From Bin18 sp965200355 (GTDB taxonomy: Bacteria > Desulfobacterota > Binatia > Bin18), in contig OZ241351.1 in assembly GCA_965200355.1 (NCBI GenBank), positions 2,852,001 through 2,916,000 on the forward strand: a stretch of 64,000 bases of DNA, read 5' to 3'. The notes below the pieces were generated by a model. That model was not told the DNA's origin. It worked only from the letters and a program-made list of their open reading frames with translations, and ran no database searches. A program made the translations under genes and the position numbers. Below, one piece after another: positions 33,362 through 42,905 of this stretch (position 1 is its first letter; each line of letters starts with the position of its first letter).

Positions 33362-34699
33362 TCAGTACAAGCCCAGATAATGCTCCACCTCCCACGGCGA
33401 GACGGAGTCGTGATAGCGCTTCCACTCGTCGCGCTTGACCTGAATATAATACGCGGCATACTCCTGCCCGAGCGCGGCTTTGATGACCGTGTCCTGCTCA
33501 AGCTCGTCAAGCGCTTCGCTCAACGTCGTGGGCAGAAAGCCAATGCCCTCGGCTTTCAACTCCGCTTCAGGGACTTCATATAGATTGCGGTCGTTGCGCT
33601 TCCCCGCGGCCATTTTGTGCGCAATGCCGTCAAGGCCGGCGGCCAGCATGACGGTTGGGGCCAAATAGGGGTTGGCCGCGCCGTCCACGGTCCGGTTTTC
33701 AATCCGGCCCGGCCCAGGAATCCGAATCATCTGGGTCCGGTTTGAAGCCCCATAGGTCACATAGACCGGTGCCCAGGTTGCCCCCGAGAGGGGGGCACCG
33801 CGAATCAAGCGTTTATAGGAGTTCACGATGGGCGCAGTCACCGCGGCAATCGCGCCGGCGTGGTGCTTGAGGCCGCCGATGAAATGATAGGCCAGCTCGG
33901 ACAGGCCATTTTCGTCCGACTCATCAAGAAACAGATTGACCTTGCCCTCCGCGTCCCACAGGCTGGTGTGAAAATGGCAGCCGTTGCCGGTCAGGTGGGA
34001 AAACGGTTTGGGCATAAAGGTGGCGATGCTGCCCCGCTCCTCGGCCAGAGTGCGCACCATCCATCGAAAGAAGGTGTGCCGGTCCGCGGTGGTCAGACAG
34101 TCGGAATAGGTCCAGTTGATCTCGAACTGACAGTTGGCGTCCTCGTGGTCGTTGGCGTACGGGTCCCAGCCCAGCCCCTGCATATAGCTCAGCAGGGTGG
34201 TGGTGAAATCCAGGTTGCGGTTCAGGGCGCGCAGGTCGTAACAGGGCTTGCTCAGCGTGTCCAGCGCATCAAATGGCTCAAAGCCACCCTGCTCGGTGCG
34301 CCGGGTCAGGAGAAATTCTGGCTCGACCCCGGTTTTTAAGGTGTAGCCGTGCTCGCCGGCCGTGGCTAATTGACGCTGGAGAATCGTGCGCGGACAGTAG
34401 GGCCAGGGCTGGTCATCAACGGTGATATCACTGGCGACCCAGGCCACGTTGGGACGCCAGGGGAGAATGGTCAGACTCTGAAAGTCCGGCAGGGCCAGCA
34501 TATCGGTATCGTGGGGGCCCTGACCCATATGGCCGGCGGCAAAGCCGGCAAAGCCGGCGCTGCCGCCGGCCATATCGTGGAGATGAGCGGCCGGCACGAC
34601 CTTGGCCTTGGGCGCTCCGCTCATCTCCACAAAGGAGCACAGAAAGAACTCGAGGCTGTTGTCCTGAACCATTTTTTCCACGTCTTGCACGGTTGTCAT
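33362..34699 (-). CDS. gmaS: Gamma-glutamylmethylamide synthetase / type III glutamine synthetase-like
   Basis: 445 residues of the glutamine synthetase fold: TGVEPEFLL, DANCQFEINWTYSD, TGNGCHFHTSLWD (the NGxxxHxH block), NRTQMIRIPGPGR and ENRTVDGAANPYLAP. In the N-methylglutamate pathway GmaS makes gamma-glutamylmethylamide from methylamine, glutamate and ATP. It is the last gene of the operon, downstream of mgdA. The ATG at 34699 is chosen because AAGGAGG lies seven bases upstream; the ATG at 34714 would lie within that site. Ordinary glutamine synthesis is the alternative. Confidence 0.85.
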   Translation of the reverse strand: MTTVQDVEKMVQDNSLEFFLCSFVEMSGAPKAKVVPAAHLHDMAGGSAGFAGFAAGHMGQGPHDTDMLALPDFQSLTILPWRPNVAWVASDITVDDQPWPYCPRTILQRQLATAGEHGYTLKTGVEPEFLLTRRTEQGGFEPFDALDTLSKPCYDLRALNRNLDFTTTLLSYMQGLGWDPYANDHEDANCQFEINWTYSDCLTTADRHTFFRWMVRTLAEERGSIATFMPKPFSHLTGNGCHFHTSLWDAEGKVNLFLDESDENGLSELAYHFIGGLKHHAGAIAAVTAPIVNSYKRLIRGAPLSGATWAPVYVTYGASNRTQMIRIPGPGRIENRTVDGAANPYLAPTVMLAAGLDGIAHKMAAGKRNDRNLYEVPEAELKAEGIGFLPTTLSEALDELEQDTVIKAALGQEYAAYYIQVKRDEWKRYHDSVSPWEVEHYLGLY

Positions 34700-34750
34700 G
34701 CGTCCCTCCTTCATTCGTGTTGAACGGGATTCGTATCGAACGGGTGGTGC

Positions 34751-35962
34751 CTAATGCGACACCGCGGCCGCGGCTTTCTCCCCTACTAGGCGATCTTCGT
34801 CAAACCGCGACAGGGCAAACGGCTCAATCAGGCTGGGCGTCTTATGCGTCACAATCAGTTCGGCGACGGTCTTTCCGCCGGCCGGCCCGGCCTTGAAACC
34901 ATAGGTGCCCCACCCGACGTTGAGGATAAATCCTCTGACCTCCGGCACGGTGCTGATGATGGGGCTGAAGTCTGGTGTCATATCACAGATACCGCTCCAC
35001 TGACGTAAAACTCGAGCCTCTTCCAATATCGGAAACAGATCCAGGGCATGGGCCGCCATCATCTCCAGGGTGGGCAGCGTGGAGGCGCTATTATACGAGG
35101 CGTAGGGGTCAATCTCCGCGCCAATGACCACTTCTCCCCGGTCGGTCTGGTTCACATAGACGTGTAGCGTGGCGGAGACGATGACCTTGTCCAGAAAGGG
35201 CTTGAGGGGCTCAGTAACGCAGGCCTGGAGAGGATGCGAGACAATGGGCAAGTCCACGTCCACCATGCGGGCAATGGTCGAACACCAGCCCGAGGTGGCA
35301 TTGACGACGGTGTTGGTGGCAATGCGCCCGCGACTCGTATGGACCGCGCTCACCTGACCGTTGTCGGTATCGATAGCCTGGACTTCGGTATGCGGATGAA
35401 TCTCTATGCCCATCCGGTCCGCGCCGCGTGCATAGCCCCAGACCACGGCATCGTGCCGAATGATCCCGCCCGGCGGATGATACAGGGCCGCCTGGATAGG
35501 GGCATGGGCCGCTGGGCTGACATCCATGGCCGGCACAAGGCGCTTGATCTCCTTGGGAAAAATGAGCCGGCTGTTGACGCCAAGCAGGGCATTGGCCTCG
35601 GCCCGGACACGCAAGCCATCAACCCCGGTATCCGTATGCGCCAGCGTCAGATGACCAACCTGGGAGAAAAGAACGTTAAAATCGACTTCTTGGGACAATT
35701 CCTGATACAGCCGCAGGCTCTCATCATAAAAAGGAATGGCTTCGGCGGTGCGATAATTCGCGCGCAGAATAGCGGTATTGCGGCCACTATTGCCTCCACC
35801 AAGATAGCCACGGTCAAGCACCGCGACGTTTTTTATCCCCTGCTTGCCCAGATAATAGGCGGTCGCCAGGCCGTGGACGCCGGCCCCGATAATCACCACA
35901 TCATACTGGTCTTTCAGGTCGTGTCGGCGCCACATCCGTTGGGTGCGAAAGAGCTGCAACAT
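34751..35962 (-). CDS. mgdA: N-methylglutamate dehydrogenase subunit A (sarcosine oxidase beta-subunit-like)
   Basis: 403 residues of the DAO/sarcosine oxidase beta family. YDVVIIGAGVHGLATAYYL is the FAD Rossmann motif, followed by DRGYLGGGNSGRNTAILRANY. GGIIRHDAVVWGYARGA corresponds to the segment carrying the FMN-linking His of heterotetrameric sarcosine oxidase. GDMTPDFSPIIS-like CDMTPDFSPII and NVGWGTYGFKAGPAGG complete the FAD site. It oxidises the N-methyl group of N-methylglutamate (or sarcosine) in the complex with MgdBCD. Start is the ATG at 35962, adjacent to mgdD. Confidence 0.86.
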   Translation of the reverse strand: MLQLFRTQRMWRRHDLKDQYDVVIIGAGVHGLATAYYLGKQGIKNVAVLDRGYLGGGNSGRNTAILRANYRTAEAIPFYDESLRLYQELSQEVDFNVLFSQVGHLTLAHTDTGVDGLRVRAEANALLGVNSRLIFPKEIKRLVPAMDVSPAAHAPIQAALYHPPGGIIRHDAVVWGYARGADRMGIEIHPHTEVQAIDTDNGQVSAVHTSRGRIATNTVVNATSGWCSTIARMVDVDLPIVSHPLQACVTEPLKPFLDKVIVSATLHVYVNQTDRGEVVIGAEIDPYASYNSASTLPTLEMMAAHALDLFPILEEARVLRQWSGICDMTPDFSPIISTVPEVRGFILNVGWGTYGFKAGPAGGKTVAELIVTHKTPSLIEPFALSRFDEDRLVGEKAAAAVSH

Positions 35963-35965
35963 GAC

Positions 35966-36706
35966 TCATCCTTGAGCGGATAACTGGTGCTGGGCGGCCA
36001 GGCCAAACGGGCGTGCACCGAATTCCTGTCCCGCGTCCAGCAGCGCGTCCCACACATAGGCACCAAACTCTCGTCCAGAATAGACCTGGTAGGCCAGATG
36101 TTCCTGAATGTCGGCGCGCAGGACCAGGGCCTGGATATGCGCCAGGCTGCCTTGTGCGCAGGACATATCCGGGAACTGGGCTGGCCTGAGGTCCAGAGCG
36201 GTGAGCTTCTGTAACAAGTCCCGGCTGTGCGGGCCGGCAAGCTGGAGGGCGGTGAAATTTGAGGTGACATCGGTCAGGTGGACCCCGGCTTCCGCCGGCG
36301 TCCACCTGACCGATTCAAGCCGGGCCTGGACTGCGTTGGCGGTTCCAGGCGGCGCAATGAGCCGGGCGTGGTTCTTGGCCAGAGAACACAGCAGACCACC
36401 CGCCTGCGTGTCAAGTTGAAGAGCTTGGGCAGGGACGCGCACGACCCGCCCGCCCGGGACGGTCTCAAGCGAGAGTCCCGGCCAGAGATGTTGTCCGAGC
36501 GCGGCGAACACGTCCTTACCTTGCATATCGAGCTTGGCCAGCGGACTGATATCACTGAGCCCGACCTGTTCCCGGACTGCCTGTACTTCGGCCTCAACCG
36601 AGCCGTAGGAATCGACACATTGCCAGCCAGCCTCCTCAGTCATGCTGGCACCAGCCGCGAGATGAAGAGCATGGAGCGCCGAGCGTCGGATGAGGGTTGC
36701 TGCCAT
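35966..36706 (-). CDS. mgdD: N-methylglutamate dehydrogenase subunit D (sarcosine oxidase gamma-like)
   Basis: 246 residues with the truncated aminomethyltransferase-like fold of sarcosine oxidase gamma: EEAGWQCVDSYGSVEAEVQAVREQVGLSDISPLAKL then HLTDVTSNFTALQLAGPHSRDLLQKL and YSGREFGAYVWDALLDAG. It is a structural subunit of the heterotetramer. Gaps to mgdC (3 bases) and mgdA (3 bases) show a tight operon. Two imperfect copies of the text TPAxAGVHLTD occur only on opposite strands of this gene and are coincidental. Confidence 0.82.
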   Translation of the reverse strand: MAATLIRRSALHALHLAAGASMTEEAGWQCVDSYGSVEAEVQAVREQVGLSDISPLAKLDMQGKDVFAALGQHLWPGLSLETVPGGRVVRVPAQALQLDTQAGGLLCSLAKNHARLIAPPGTANAVQARLESVRWTPAEAGVHLTDVTSNFTALQLAGPHSRDLLQKLTALDLRPAQFPDMSCAQGSLAHIQALVLRADIQEHLAYQVYSGREFGAYVWDALLDAGQEFGARPFGLAAQHQLSAQG

Positions 36707-36709
36707 AGC

Positions 36710-39640
36710 CTAGCTCCTGAGGCGCTTTCCTTGAGGGTCGTAAAAGGCGTCATCAATAATATCGGCCTGGGCCAGCGTTGCGTTGATGCGAATCTGAAGT
36801 GGGCTCGTCCCGCTCGCCACCTCAACCGGGACCCAGGCCAGGCCGACACATTTGCCAACGGTCGGACTGAAGGCTGCGCTGGCAACTCTGCCGGCCGGTT
36901 GCCCATCCACGACCACGGAGTGACCGCCGGCGGCCATACCAGCGTCGCGGAGCGCAAAGCCCACCAGTTTATGACGCGGGCCGCGTTCCTGTATAGCCTG
37001 GAGGCTCCGTTTGCCAATAAAGTCGTCTTTGTTGAATTTGACCACCCATTCCATATCGGCTTCCAAAGGATTGGACAGCGCGTCCGTATCCTGGCCGACA
37101 ATGACATGTTTTTTCTCCAAACGTAAAAGGCGCTGCGCCCCAACGCCAAACGGGATAATCTGGAATTCTGCTCCAGCCGTCATCATGGCGTCCCAGACCT
37201 GCTCCCCGCATTCCGCCGGCACATGAACTTCCCAGCCGGTCTCTCCGACAAAGCCAATGCGCAGCAAGAGCGCCGGAACCCCGGCCACGGTGGCACGCTG
37301 ACAGGCCATATAGGGAAACGCTTCCGCAGACAGGTCAACATCCGTAAGCTGGCTGAGGACCTGTCTGGCATTCGGTCCGGCGATATTCATGGCTGCCAGC
37401 CCGCCGGTCATCGGGGTCACATGCGCGCACAGGTCCGTACCGGCCGTCCACCATTTGAGCCATTGCTCAACGAATTCGACATTGCCGGTTGTGGTCGTCA
37501 AAAAGAAATGATCGTCGGCCAGACGGGAAACCGTGCCGTCATCAATAATGACCCCGCTGTCGTCGCACATCATCCCATACCGGATACGTCCGACCCGGAG
37601 CGTCGAAAAGGTATGCGTGTAGACTTTATCCAGCAGTTGGGCGGCGTCGCTCCCTTTGACCTCAAGTTTCCCCAAGGTGCTGACGTCGATGAGGCCGACC
37701 CGTTGGCGAACCGCCTGATATTCCTCTTCGACTGAGGTATAGACAAACGGTCGCTGCCAACCGCCCAGCAACATCATCTCCGCACCCAGCGCGCTATGAC
37801 GATGATGCAGGGGCGTCTGCTTTTCCGGCTGATGCTTGCGACCGGCCAGCAGGCCGAGGGGAACCGGCGTGACGGGTGGACGGGCCGTGGTCGTCCGCAT
37901 TGTCAAGGGTGTGTCCGCGTATCGAGCACACAGCCGCGCCGCTGCCGTCGCGCACATGCGGCCCTGACACGGCCCCATTGAAAACGTGCTATAGCGCTTG
38001 AGGGTTTCAACCTCGTCAAAGCCCTCGGCCACCCCCTGAGCCATGTCCTTATGGGTCACGTCCTCGCAGACGCAGACAAACTGCTTGGTGTTGGTCCAGA
38101 CATGGCTGAGCTGCGGGTAGGGCTCATAGTGGTGCCGATATTCCCGCTCCAGGCTATCGAGAGTGTGTTGTAATGCCGGCACCTGGGCCGCCGGGCCAGC
38201 CGTTTCTGAAGCGCGCAGACTGTGGGCCGCCTTGAGCCCGGCCACGCGCCCCTGGAGAAGCGTGGCCGGCAAATGGTGAATGCCGGTCACGTCGCCGGCA
38301 CAGAAGACCTGGGGGGGGAGCTGCTGCGGAATGGTCTGCCCCAGCGCTTCATCATAGCGGAGTTCACCCCCACTCTGCGCCACCAGAGCCGCCGCCGGCG
38401 CTTGGTCGGTCGAAAGACAAATCAAGTCGCACGGGATGAAACGGCCGGCATGAGGAAACGGCCGCTGCTGGGCATCAAGGGGAACCAGCACCGCCCCTTC
38501 AACTCGATTTGTGCCACGGGCGGCTCGAATAGCATAGGAGGTCAGGACCTCGACGCCACTGCGCTGGAGATGTTGGGCGGAGTCCGGTGTGTCCGGCGGC
38601 CGGTAGCGAGAATCGACAAGCGCCGCGACCTGAATACCGGCAGTGAGCAACTCGGCGGCCAGACGCCAACCCGTGTCCTCATGGCAGACCACAACGGCTC
38701 GCGTACCGGGCTGCACCCCATACAGGTGCAGCAGACGCCGGACACCGCTGCCGAGCATGACGCCGGGGAGATCATTGTTCTCAAAAACGGCGGGATAGTC
38801 GTGGCTGCCGGTGGCAATAATCACGCCTTGGGTGCGCAGATGGATCAGCCGCTTGGCCTGCATCACGCCCAGCAGCCCGCCCTCATAGCCACCAAAGACT
38901 GTGGCCGACGACAGAACAGCAATGTTTGGCTGGGCGGCGACCTGCTCCCGCAATGAGTGGGCGAAATCGTAGCCGGTCAGGCCGCTCTGCGCGCCGATGT
39001 CAGCGTAGGTCCTGGTCTGAAACCGTAAGTGTCCCCCGAGTTCGGGCTGGTCGTCAATCAGCGTGACCTGACAGCCGAGGCTGGCTGCTTCATACGCGGC
39101 CGTCAGACCGGCCGGGCCACCGCCGATGACCGTAATATCGGTGTGGCGGTACTCGTGGTCGTAGCCCCCCTTGGGCTTAGCCTGGGTATTGATTTCTCCT
39201 AAGCCGGCCACCCGGCGAAGCAGCCTTTCTGCCAGGGGCCAGACAAAACGCGGGCGGATAAAAGTCTTATAATAGAAGCCAATCGGCAGCAGCCCGGCGC
39301 AGCGGTCGATAATGGACAGCAGGTCGTGCTTGAGTGAGGGCCAGGCATTCTGGGGCTGGACGCGCATACCCTGCCGGACGGGTTGGGTGCAGGCGCGCAC
39401 ACTGGGCGTGCCATCCACATTCATGAGACAGTTCGGACACTGCCCCGCGCCGCACAACAGGCCGCGCGGGCGGTGATATTTGAAGCTGCGGCTGAAGGTC
39501 CGATGGCCGGCGGCATAGAGCGCCGAGGCAATGGTATCGCCCGCCTGGGCCTGGATGCTTTCCCCGGCAAAGGTGAAGCTCAGGGGGTGCGCGTGGTTGA
39601 CGACCTGGGTGGGGTGGGGCGGGAGTCTAGTCGCGCTCAT
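36710..39640 (-). CDS. mgdC: N-methylglutamate dehydrogenase subunit C (sarcosine oxidase alpha-like)
   Basis: 976 residues, the size of heterotetrameric sarcosine oxidase alpha. Order: a ferredoxin-like N-domain with CGAGQCPNCLMNVDG; a two-dinucleotide-binding domain (DITVIGGGPAGLTAAYEAASLG, CFCAGDVTG-like VFCAGDVTGIHHL); a BFD-like [2Fe-2S] segment CVCEDVTHKDMAQG with GPCQGRMC; and a C-terminal glycine-cleavage T-like domain (EEEYQAVRQRVGLIDVSTLG, YGMMCDDSGVIIDDG). That last domain can pass formaldehyde to tetrahydrofolate. It overlaps mgdB by 14 bases. Sarcosine oxidase itself is the alternative; the mgs/gmaS neighbours favour N-methylglutamate. Confidence 0.88.
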   Translation of the reverse strand: MSATRLPPHPTQVVNHAHPLSFTFAGESIQAQAGDTIASALYAAGHRTFSRSFKYHRPRGLLCGAGQCPNCLMNVDGTPSVRACTQPVRQGMRVQPQNAWPSLKHDLLSIIDRCAGLLPIGFYYKTFIRPRFVWPLAERLLRRVAGLGEINTQAKPKGGYDHEYRHTDITVIGGGPAGLTAAYEAASLGCQVTLIDDQPELGGHLRFQTRTYADIGAQSGLTGYDFAHSLREQVAAQPNIAVLSSATVFGGYEGGLLGVMQAKRLIHLRTQGVIIATGSHDYPAVFENNDLPGVMLGSGVRRLLHLYGVQPGTRAVVVCHEDTGWRLAAELLTAGIQVAALVDSRYRPPDTPDSAQHLQRSGVEVLTSYAIRAARGTNRVEGAVLVPLDAQQRPFPHAGRFIPCDLICLSTDQAPAAALVAQSGGELRYDEALGQTIPQQLPPQVFCAGDVTGIHHLPATLLQGRVAGLKAAHSLRASETAGPAAQVPALQHTLDSLEREYRHHYEPYPQLSHVWTNTKQFVCVCEDVTHKDMAQGVAEGFDEVETLKRYSTFSMGPCQGRMCATAAARLCARYADTPLTMRTTTARPPVTPVPLGLLAGRKHQPEKQTPLHHRHSALGAEMMLLGGWQRPFVYTSVEEEYQAVRQRVGLIDVSTLGKLEVKGSDAAQLLDKVYTHTFSTLRVGRIRYGMMCDDSGVIIDDGTVSRLADDHFFLTTTTGNVEFVEQWLKWWTAGTDLCAHVTPMTGGLAAMNIAGPNARQVLSQLTDVDLSAEAFPYMACQRATVAGVPALLLRIGFVGETGWEVHVPAECGEQVWDAMMTAGAEFQIIPFGVGAQRLLRLEKKHVIVGQDTDALSNPLEADMEWVVKFNKDDFIGKRSLQAIQERGPRHKLVGFALRDAGMAAGGHSVVVDGQPAGRVASAAFSPTVGKCVGLAWVPVEVASGTSPLQIRINATLAQADIIDDAFYDPQGKRLRS

Positions 39641-39878
39641 ATGTTTCTTTGACCCGGTTCGTGCGCGTGTCGCGCACGGCTAAAAACCAGCGCCGACAGC
39701 CCAACCGATGATACCACCATTCAGTTGTCTCGCCCGCCTCATTTTTGCGGAGATACAGGTAGCGCGCCCACTCGTGTGACGAAACCGACACAGGCGGGCG
39801 TTGCCGAAACTCCCCGCCTGCGCGAAACTCATACACGCTCCGCTCGCCACAATGAGGGCAGGCCAGAAGAAACGACAT
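39627..39878 (-). CDS. mgdB: N-methylglutamate dehydrogenase subunit B (sarcosine oxidase delta-like)
   Basis: 83 residues. CPHCGERSVYEF gives two of the zinc-binding Cys and EWWYHRLGCRRWFLAVRDT the rest of the family pattern; this small subunit stabilises the heterotetramer and binds zinc. It starts five bases after mgsC and overlaps mgdC by 14 bases, linking the two halves of the operon. Confidence 0.87.
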   Translation of the reverse strand: MSFLLACPHCGERSVYEFRAGGEFRQRPPVSVSSHEWARYLYLRKNEAGETTEWWYHRLGCRRWFLAVRDTRTNRVKETYERD

Positions 39879-39883
39879 GGGGA

Positions 39884-41245
39884 CTACCGTTCGGACGACG
39901 GTTTCCAGCCCGGCCCGCCAGCAAAGACCACGTTGGTCCCGACCAGAGGAATGCCAGTGATCATGGAGGACTCCAGCGTTAAGGCGCGCAGGTCTTCGGG
40001 CTCCAAAGCATGGACATCCGACTTCCCGCAGGAGCGGGCGAGCATTTGGATTTCCAGGGTGGCGGCGTTAAAAAAATTGCCCACCCGTTCGGCACCGGCG
40101 TCGATATCCAGCCGTTTCATCAGTTCCGGGTCCTGGGTCGTAATACCGACTGGACAGCGGCCAGTATGGCAGTGATGGCAGGCGTAGGGCTCGGCACCGA
40201 GGGCCTGATAATCGTCCACGTACAGCGGCTTGTTACAGTTCAGGGCAATTAAGGCCGCGGTGCCCATATAAACGGCATCGGCCCCGAGCGCCAGCGCTTT
40301 GGCCGCGGCGGTGCCACTATGTATGCCGCCGGCAATAATAAGCTGGACCGTGCCGTACAGCCCGCATTCTTCCAGGGCCACCCGTGCCTCGCACACCGCG
40401 GCCAGGGTCGGAATCCCGGTATGGTCCAGCAGGATGTCCGGCGAGGCACCTGTGCCCCCTTCCATGCCATCGACCACCACTACGTCGGCTCCGGCTTTGG
40501 CCGCCAGCTTCACATCGTCGTACACCCGGGCTGCGCCCATTTTGACAAAAATCGGGACCTGCCAATCGGTTGCCTCGCGCAACTCCTCAATTTTTGTCAG
40601 CATATCGTCTGGGCCGAGCCAGTCTGGATGCCGGCATGGACTGCGCTGGTCAACGCCAGGAGGCAGGTCGCGCATCTCGGCGATTCCGTCCGAGACCTTG
40701 GACTCAAGCAGCAGCCCGCCGGTGCCGGGCTTGGCCCCCTGTCCGACCGTCAGCTCAATCGCGTCGGCCTGTCGCAGATGATGTACATTGATGCCGTAGC
40801 GGCTGGGTAAGACTTCATAGACCAGAATATCCGAATGCTCGCGCTCGGCGGCCAACATGCCGCCATCGCCGGTTGTTGTGGACGTTCCGGCGCGCGCCGC
40901 GGCTTTGGCCAAAGCCACTTTGGCATTATAGGACAGCGCGCCATAACTCATGCCCGTCACCATAATGGGGATGTCGATCTCAATCGGCTTTTTGGCAAAC
41001 CGCGTCCCGAGTACGGTCTTGGTCGAACATTTTTCACGATAGCCTTCGAGGGGCACACGGGTCAGGGTGCAGGGCACAAACGTCAGATCGTCAAGGCAGG
41101 GCAGCGGGCGGGCGCGCAAGGCGCTAAAGCCCCGAATACGATAGCGGCCCAGGTCGGCTTTGGCCTGGATGTCTTCTATGGTCTCGGGTTTCCAGGTGGT
41201 GCTGGGTCGGATAACCGGCCGCGCGCTCGTTCTGTGCTCACTCAC
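39884..41245 (-). CDS. mgsC: N-methylglutamate synthase subunit C (FMN-binding glutamate synthase domain)
   Basis: 453 residues of the GltS2/GltB FMN barrel. IPIMVTGMSYGALSYNAKVALA and STTTGDGGMLAAE start the barrel; VFVKMGAARVYDDV-like IFVKMGAARV, DVVVVDGMEGGTGASPDI and ACHHCHTGRCPVGITTQDPEL supply FMN and the Cys-rich 3Fe-4S loop (Cys-His-His-Cys ... Cys). With MgsA (amidotransferase) and MgsB (GXGXG) it converts gamma-glutamylmethylamide and 2-oxoglutarate to N-methylglutamate and glutamate. GTG 41245 overlaps the mgsB stop (GTGA). Confidence 0.88.
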   Translation of the reverse strand: MSEHRTSARPVIRPSTTWKPETIEDIQAKADLGRYRIRGFSALRARPLPCLDDLTFVPCTLTRVPLEGYREKCSTKTVLGTRFAKKPIEIDIPIMVTGMSYGALSYNAKVALAKAAARAGTSTTTGDGGMLAAEREHSDILVYEVLPSRYGINVHHLRQADAIELTVGQGAKPGTGGLLLESKVSDGIAEMRDLPPGVDQRSPCRHPDWLGPDDMLTKIEELREATDWQVPIFVKMGAARVYDDVKLAAKAGADVVVVDGMEGGTGASPDILLDHTGIPTLAAVCEARVALEECGLYGTVQLIIAGGIHSGTAAAKALALGADAVYMGTAALIALNCNKPLYVDDYQALGAEPYACHHCHTGRCPVGITTQDPELMKRLDIDAGAERVGNFFNAATLEIQMLARSCGKSDVHALEPEDLRALTLESSMITGIPLVGTNVVFAGGPGWKPSSER

Positions 41246-41931
41246 AGGGCCTCCCGCCAGGTGTCAAAGTCTTTTTTGTCAAACTGCCATAAGCGTCTGC
41301 CGGAGACGACCTTCTGAAAGGAGGCCGGCGCTGCAATATCGTACTCGGCCAGGGTCGTTGCCAAAAAGAGGCGGTCCTGGTCCATGACCTCCTCAATGAC
41401 GGCATCATTGCCCAGGTCTGAGATGCGGCCCCCCACAAAGATACGGCCCTCATACATGGAATCGCCCAGCGCTGCGGCCGTATCGCCGCAGACAATGATC
41501 GTGCCCTTTTGCAGCATGAAACCAGTCATATAGCCACTATTTCCCTGCACAATCAGCGTCCCGCCCTTCATGGCAATACCAGCGCGTGAACTCGCACTCC
41601 CCCGGACTACAACCGTTCCGCCTCGAATGGACGCCGCGGCGCTATTGCCGGCGTTCTGCTGCACAATGACCGTGCCGCTCAACATGCTTTCCGCCACGCC
41701 CCAGCCGCAGCTCCCGTGCACCTCAATACGTGGCCCGTCAATAAGCCCCCCACAGTAATACCCCACACTCCCGGTCAGGGTCAGCTTGACGGCTTGGAGG
41801 ACCGCCACGCCAAGATTATGGCGGGCCTGGGGATGATGGACGCGTATCTCGGTCTCGCCGGCCTGAATATGGTGACGGATTTCTTGATTGATCGCTCGGG
41901 ATGTTTTGCCCGTACAGTCGATGTCTTGCAC
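41242..41931 (-). CDS. mgsB: N-methylglutamate synthase subunit B (GXGXG domain)
   Basis: 229 residues built of right-handed beta-helix repeats with the GXGXG signature: VGYYCGGLIDGPRIEVHGSCG, GGTVVVRGSASSRAGIAMKGG, GNSGYMTGFMLQKGTIIVCGD. This is the GltB C-terminal domain found as a separate polypeptide in MgsABC-type synthases. The GTG at 41931 starts nine bases after the mgsA stop. Confidence 0.87.
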   Translation of the reverse strand: MQDIDCTGKTSRAINQEIRHHIQAGETEIRVHHPQARHNLGVAVLQAVKLTLTGSVGYYCGGLIDGPRIEVHGSCGWGVAESMLSGTVIVQQNAGNSAAASIRGGTVVVRGSASSRAGIAMKGGTLIVQGNSGYMTGFMLQKGTIIVCGDTAAALGDSMYEGRIFVGGRISDLGNDAVIEEVMDQDRLFLATTLAEYDIAAPASFQKVVSGRRLWQFDKKDFDTWREAL

Positions 41932-41940
41932 GCTACGTCC

Positions 41941-42867
41941 TTATGAGCCGACTTCAGGGGCTATGGTCCAGGTCTCGACTGTATTCACCCCCGGCTCCCA
42001 CACCGGAAAGTCATCGCCCAAGGCCGAGCGCAGCGCCCGCTCTTCGGTGGCCAGGGCGACATAGGCCGGCGTGTCCGTCACCACCAAAGGTTTGAAGGCA
42101 AACGGGTCTTTAACGTAGCCCAGACTGTCCGCGGTTGCGGCCAGATAGCTGAACGCCCCGTCAAAGTCGGCCAGCGAGGCCCGCAGGGCGTCGGCAAAGC
42201 TGTCGCCCTGCGCCAGGCGGTCGGCGAGATACAGGCCGATAATTTCCGAGTCGTTCCCGGTGTAAAAACGATGGCCCTGCTGCTCATAGATGCGCCGCAT
42301 CTTGTGGTAATTCGTGATATGCCCGTTATGGACAACGGCAACATCGGCCCGGCCATGCGCCCAAAAGGGCTGCGAATGGCTGAGGTCAACCCGACTCTCG
42401 GTAGACATCCGGGTATGGCCAATGCCATGCGTGCCAATATAGGACGAGACCGCATAGGTCGCGTCAAGATTGGCCGGAGAGCCGACTTGTTTGACCAGTT
42501 CAAGGCGGCTGCCCAGGCTGACGACTTCAACGCCGCTGTCCACTGCTTCAATGGCTTGTTCCAGACCGCCCGGATGCTCCGGAGGCGTGATGACCAAACG
42601 CAGCGACGGGCCCCGGAGGTCCACCGTGGACACGGCAACGCGGCTGTTGACCTGCTCGATAACCCTGTCGGCCAGGGGTTCAAACGGCCCCTGCTCGCCC
42701 AGCTCAACCCGCAGGACACAGGCGTCTGCACCCCGGTCGGCATAGACGGCAACGCCACTTGAATCCGGGCCACGGCGGTCAAGGGCCGACAACATGGCGA
42801 GTAAGGTCTGCCCCACCGCCGCTTGGCGGTTGCCGCTTTTGTCTAGAAATCCGACGATGCCACACAT
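41941..42867 (-). CDS. mgsA: N-methylglutamate synthase subunit A (class II glutamine amidotransferase)
   Basis: 308 residues, an Ntn-type amidotransferase. After the start Met the nucleophile is Cys2 in MCGIVGFLDK, then RRGPDSSGVAVY, GHTRMSTESRVDLSHSQPFW and VVHNGHITNYHKMR follow, typical of GltB/GlxB amidotransferase domains. It would hydrolyse or transfer the methylamide group from gamma-glutamylmethylamide. ATG 42867 is chosen because Cys2 must follow it; the longer frame has no homology. It is the first gene of the operon and sits 52 bases downstream of a good promoter. Confidence 0.87.
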   Translation of the reverse strand: MCGIVGFLDKSGNRQAAVGQTLLAMLSALDRRGPDSSGVAVYADRGADACVLRVELGEQGPFEPLADRVIEQVNSRVAVSTVDLRGPSLRLVITPPEHPGGLEQAIEAVDSGVEVVSLGSRLELVKQVGSPANLDATYAVSSYIGTHGIGHTRMSTESRVDLSHSQPFWAHGRADVAVVHNGHITNYHKMRRIYEQQGHRFYTGNDSEIIGLYLADRLAQGDSFADALRASLADFDGAFSYLAATADSLGYVKDPFAFKPLVVTDTPAYVALATEERALRSALGDDFPVWEPGVNTVETWTIAPEVGS

Positions 42868-42905
42868 GATTGTCTTCTCGTTCGGTTTGGTGTTCAGGAC
42901 ACAGC

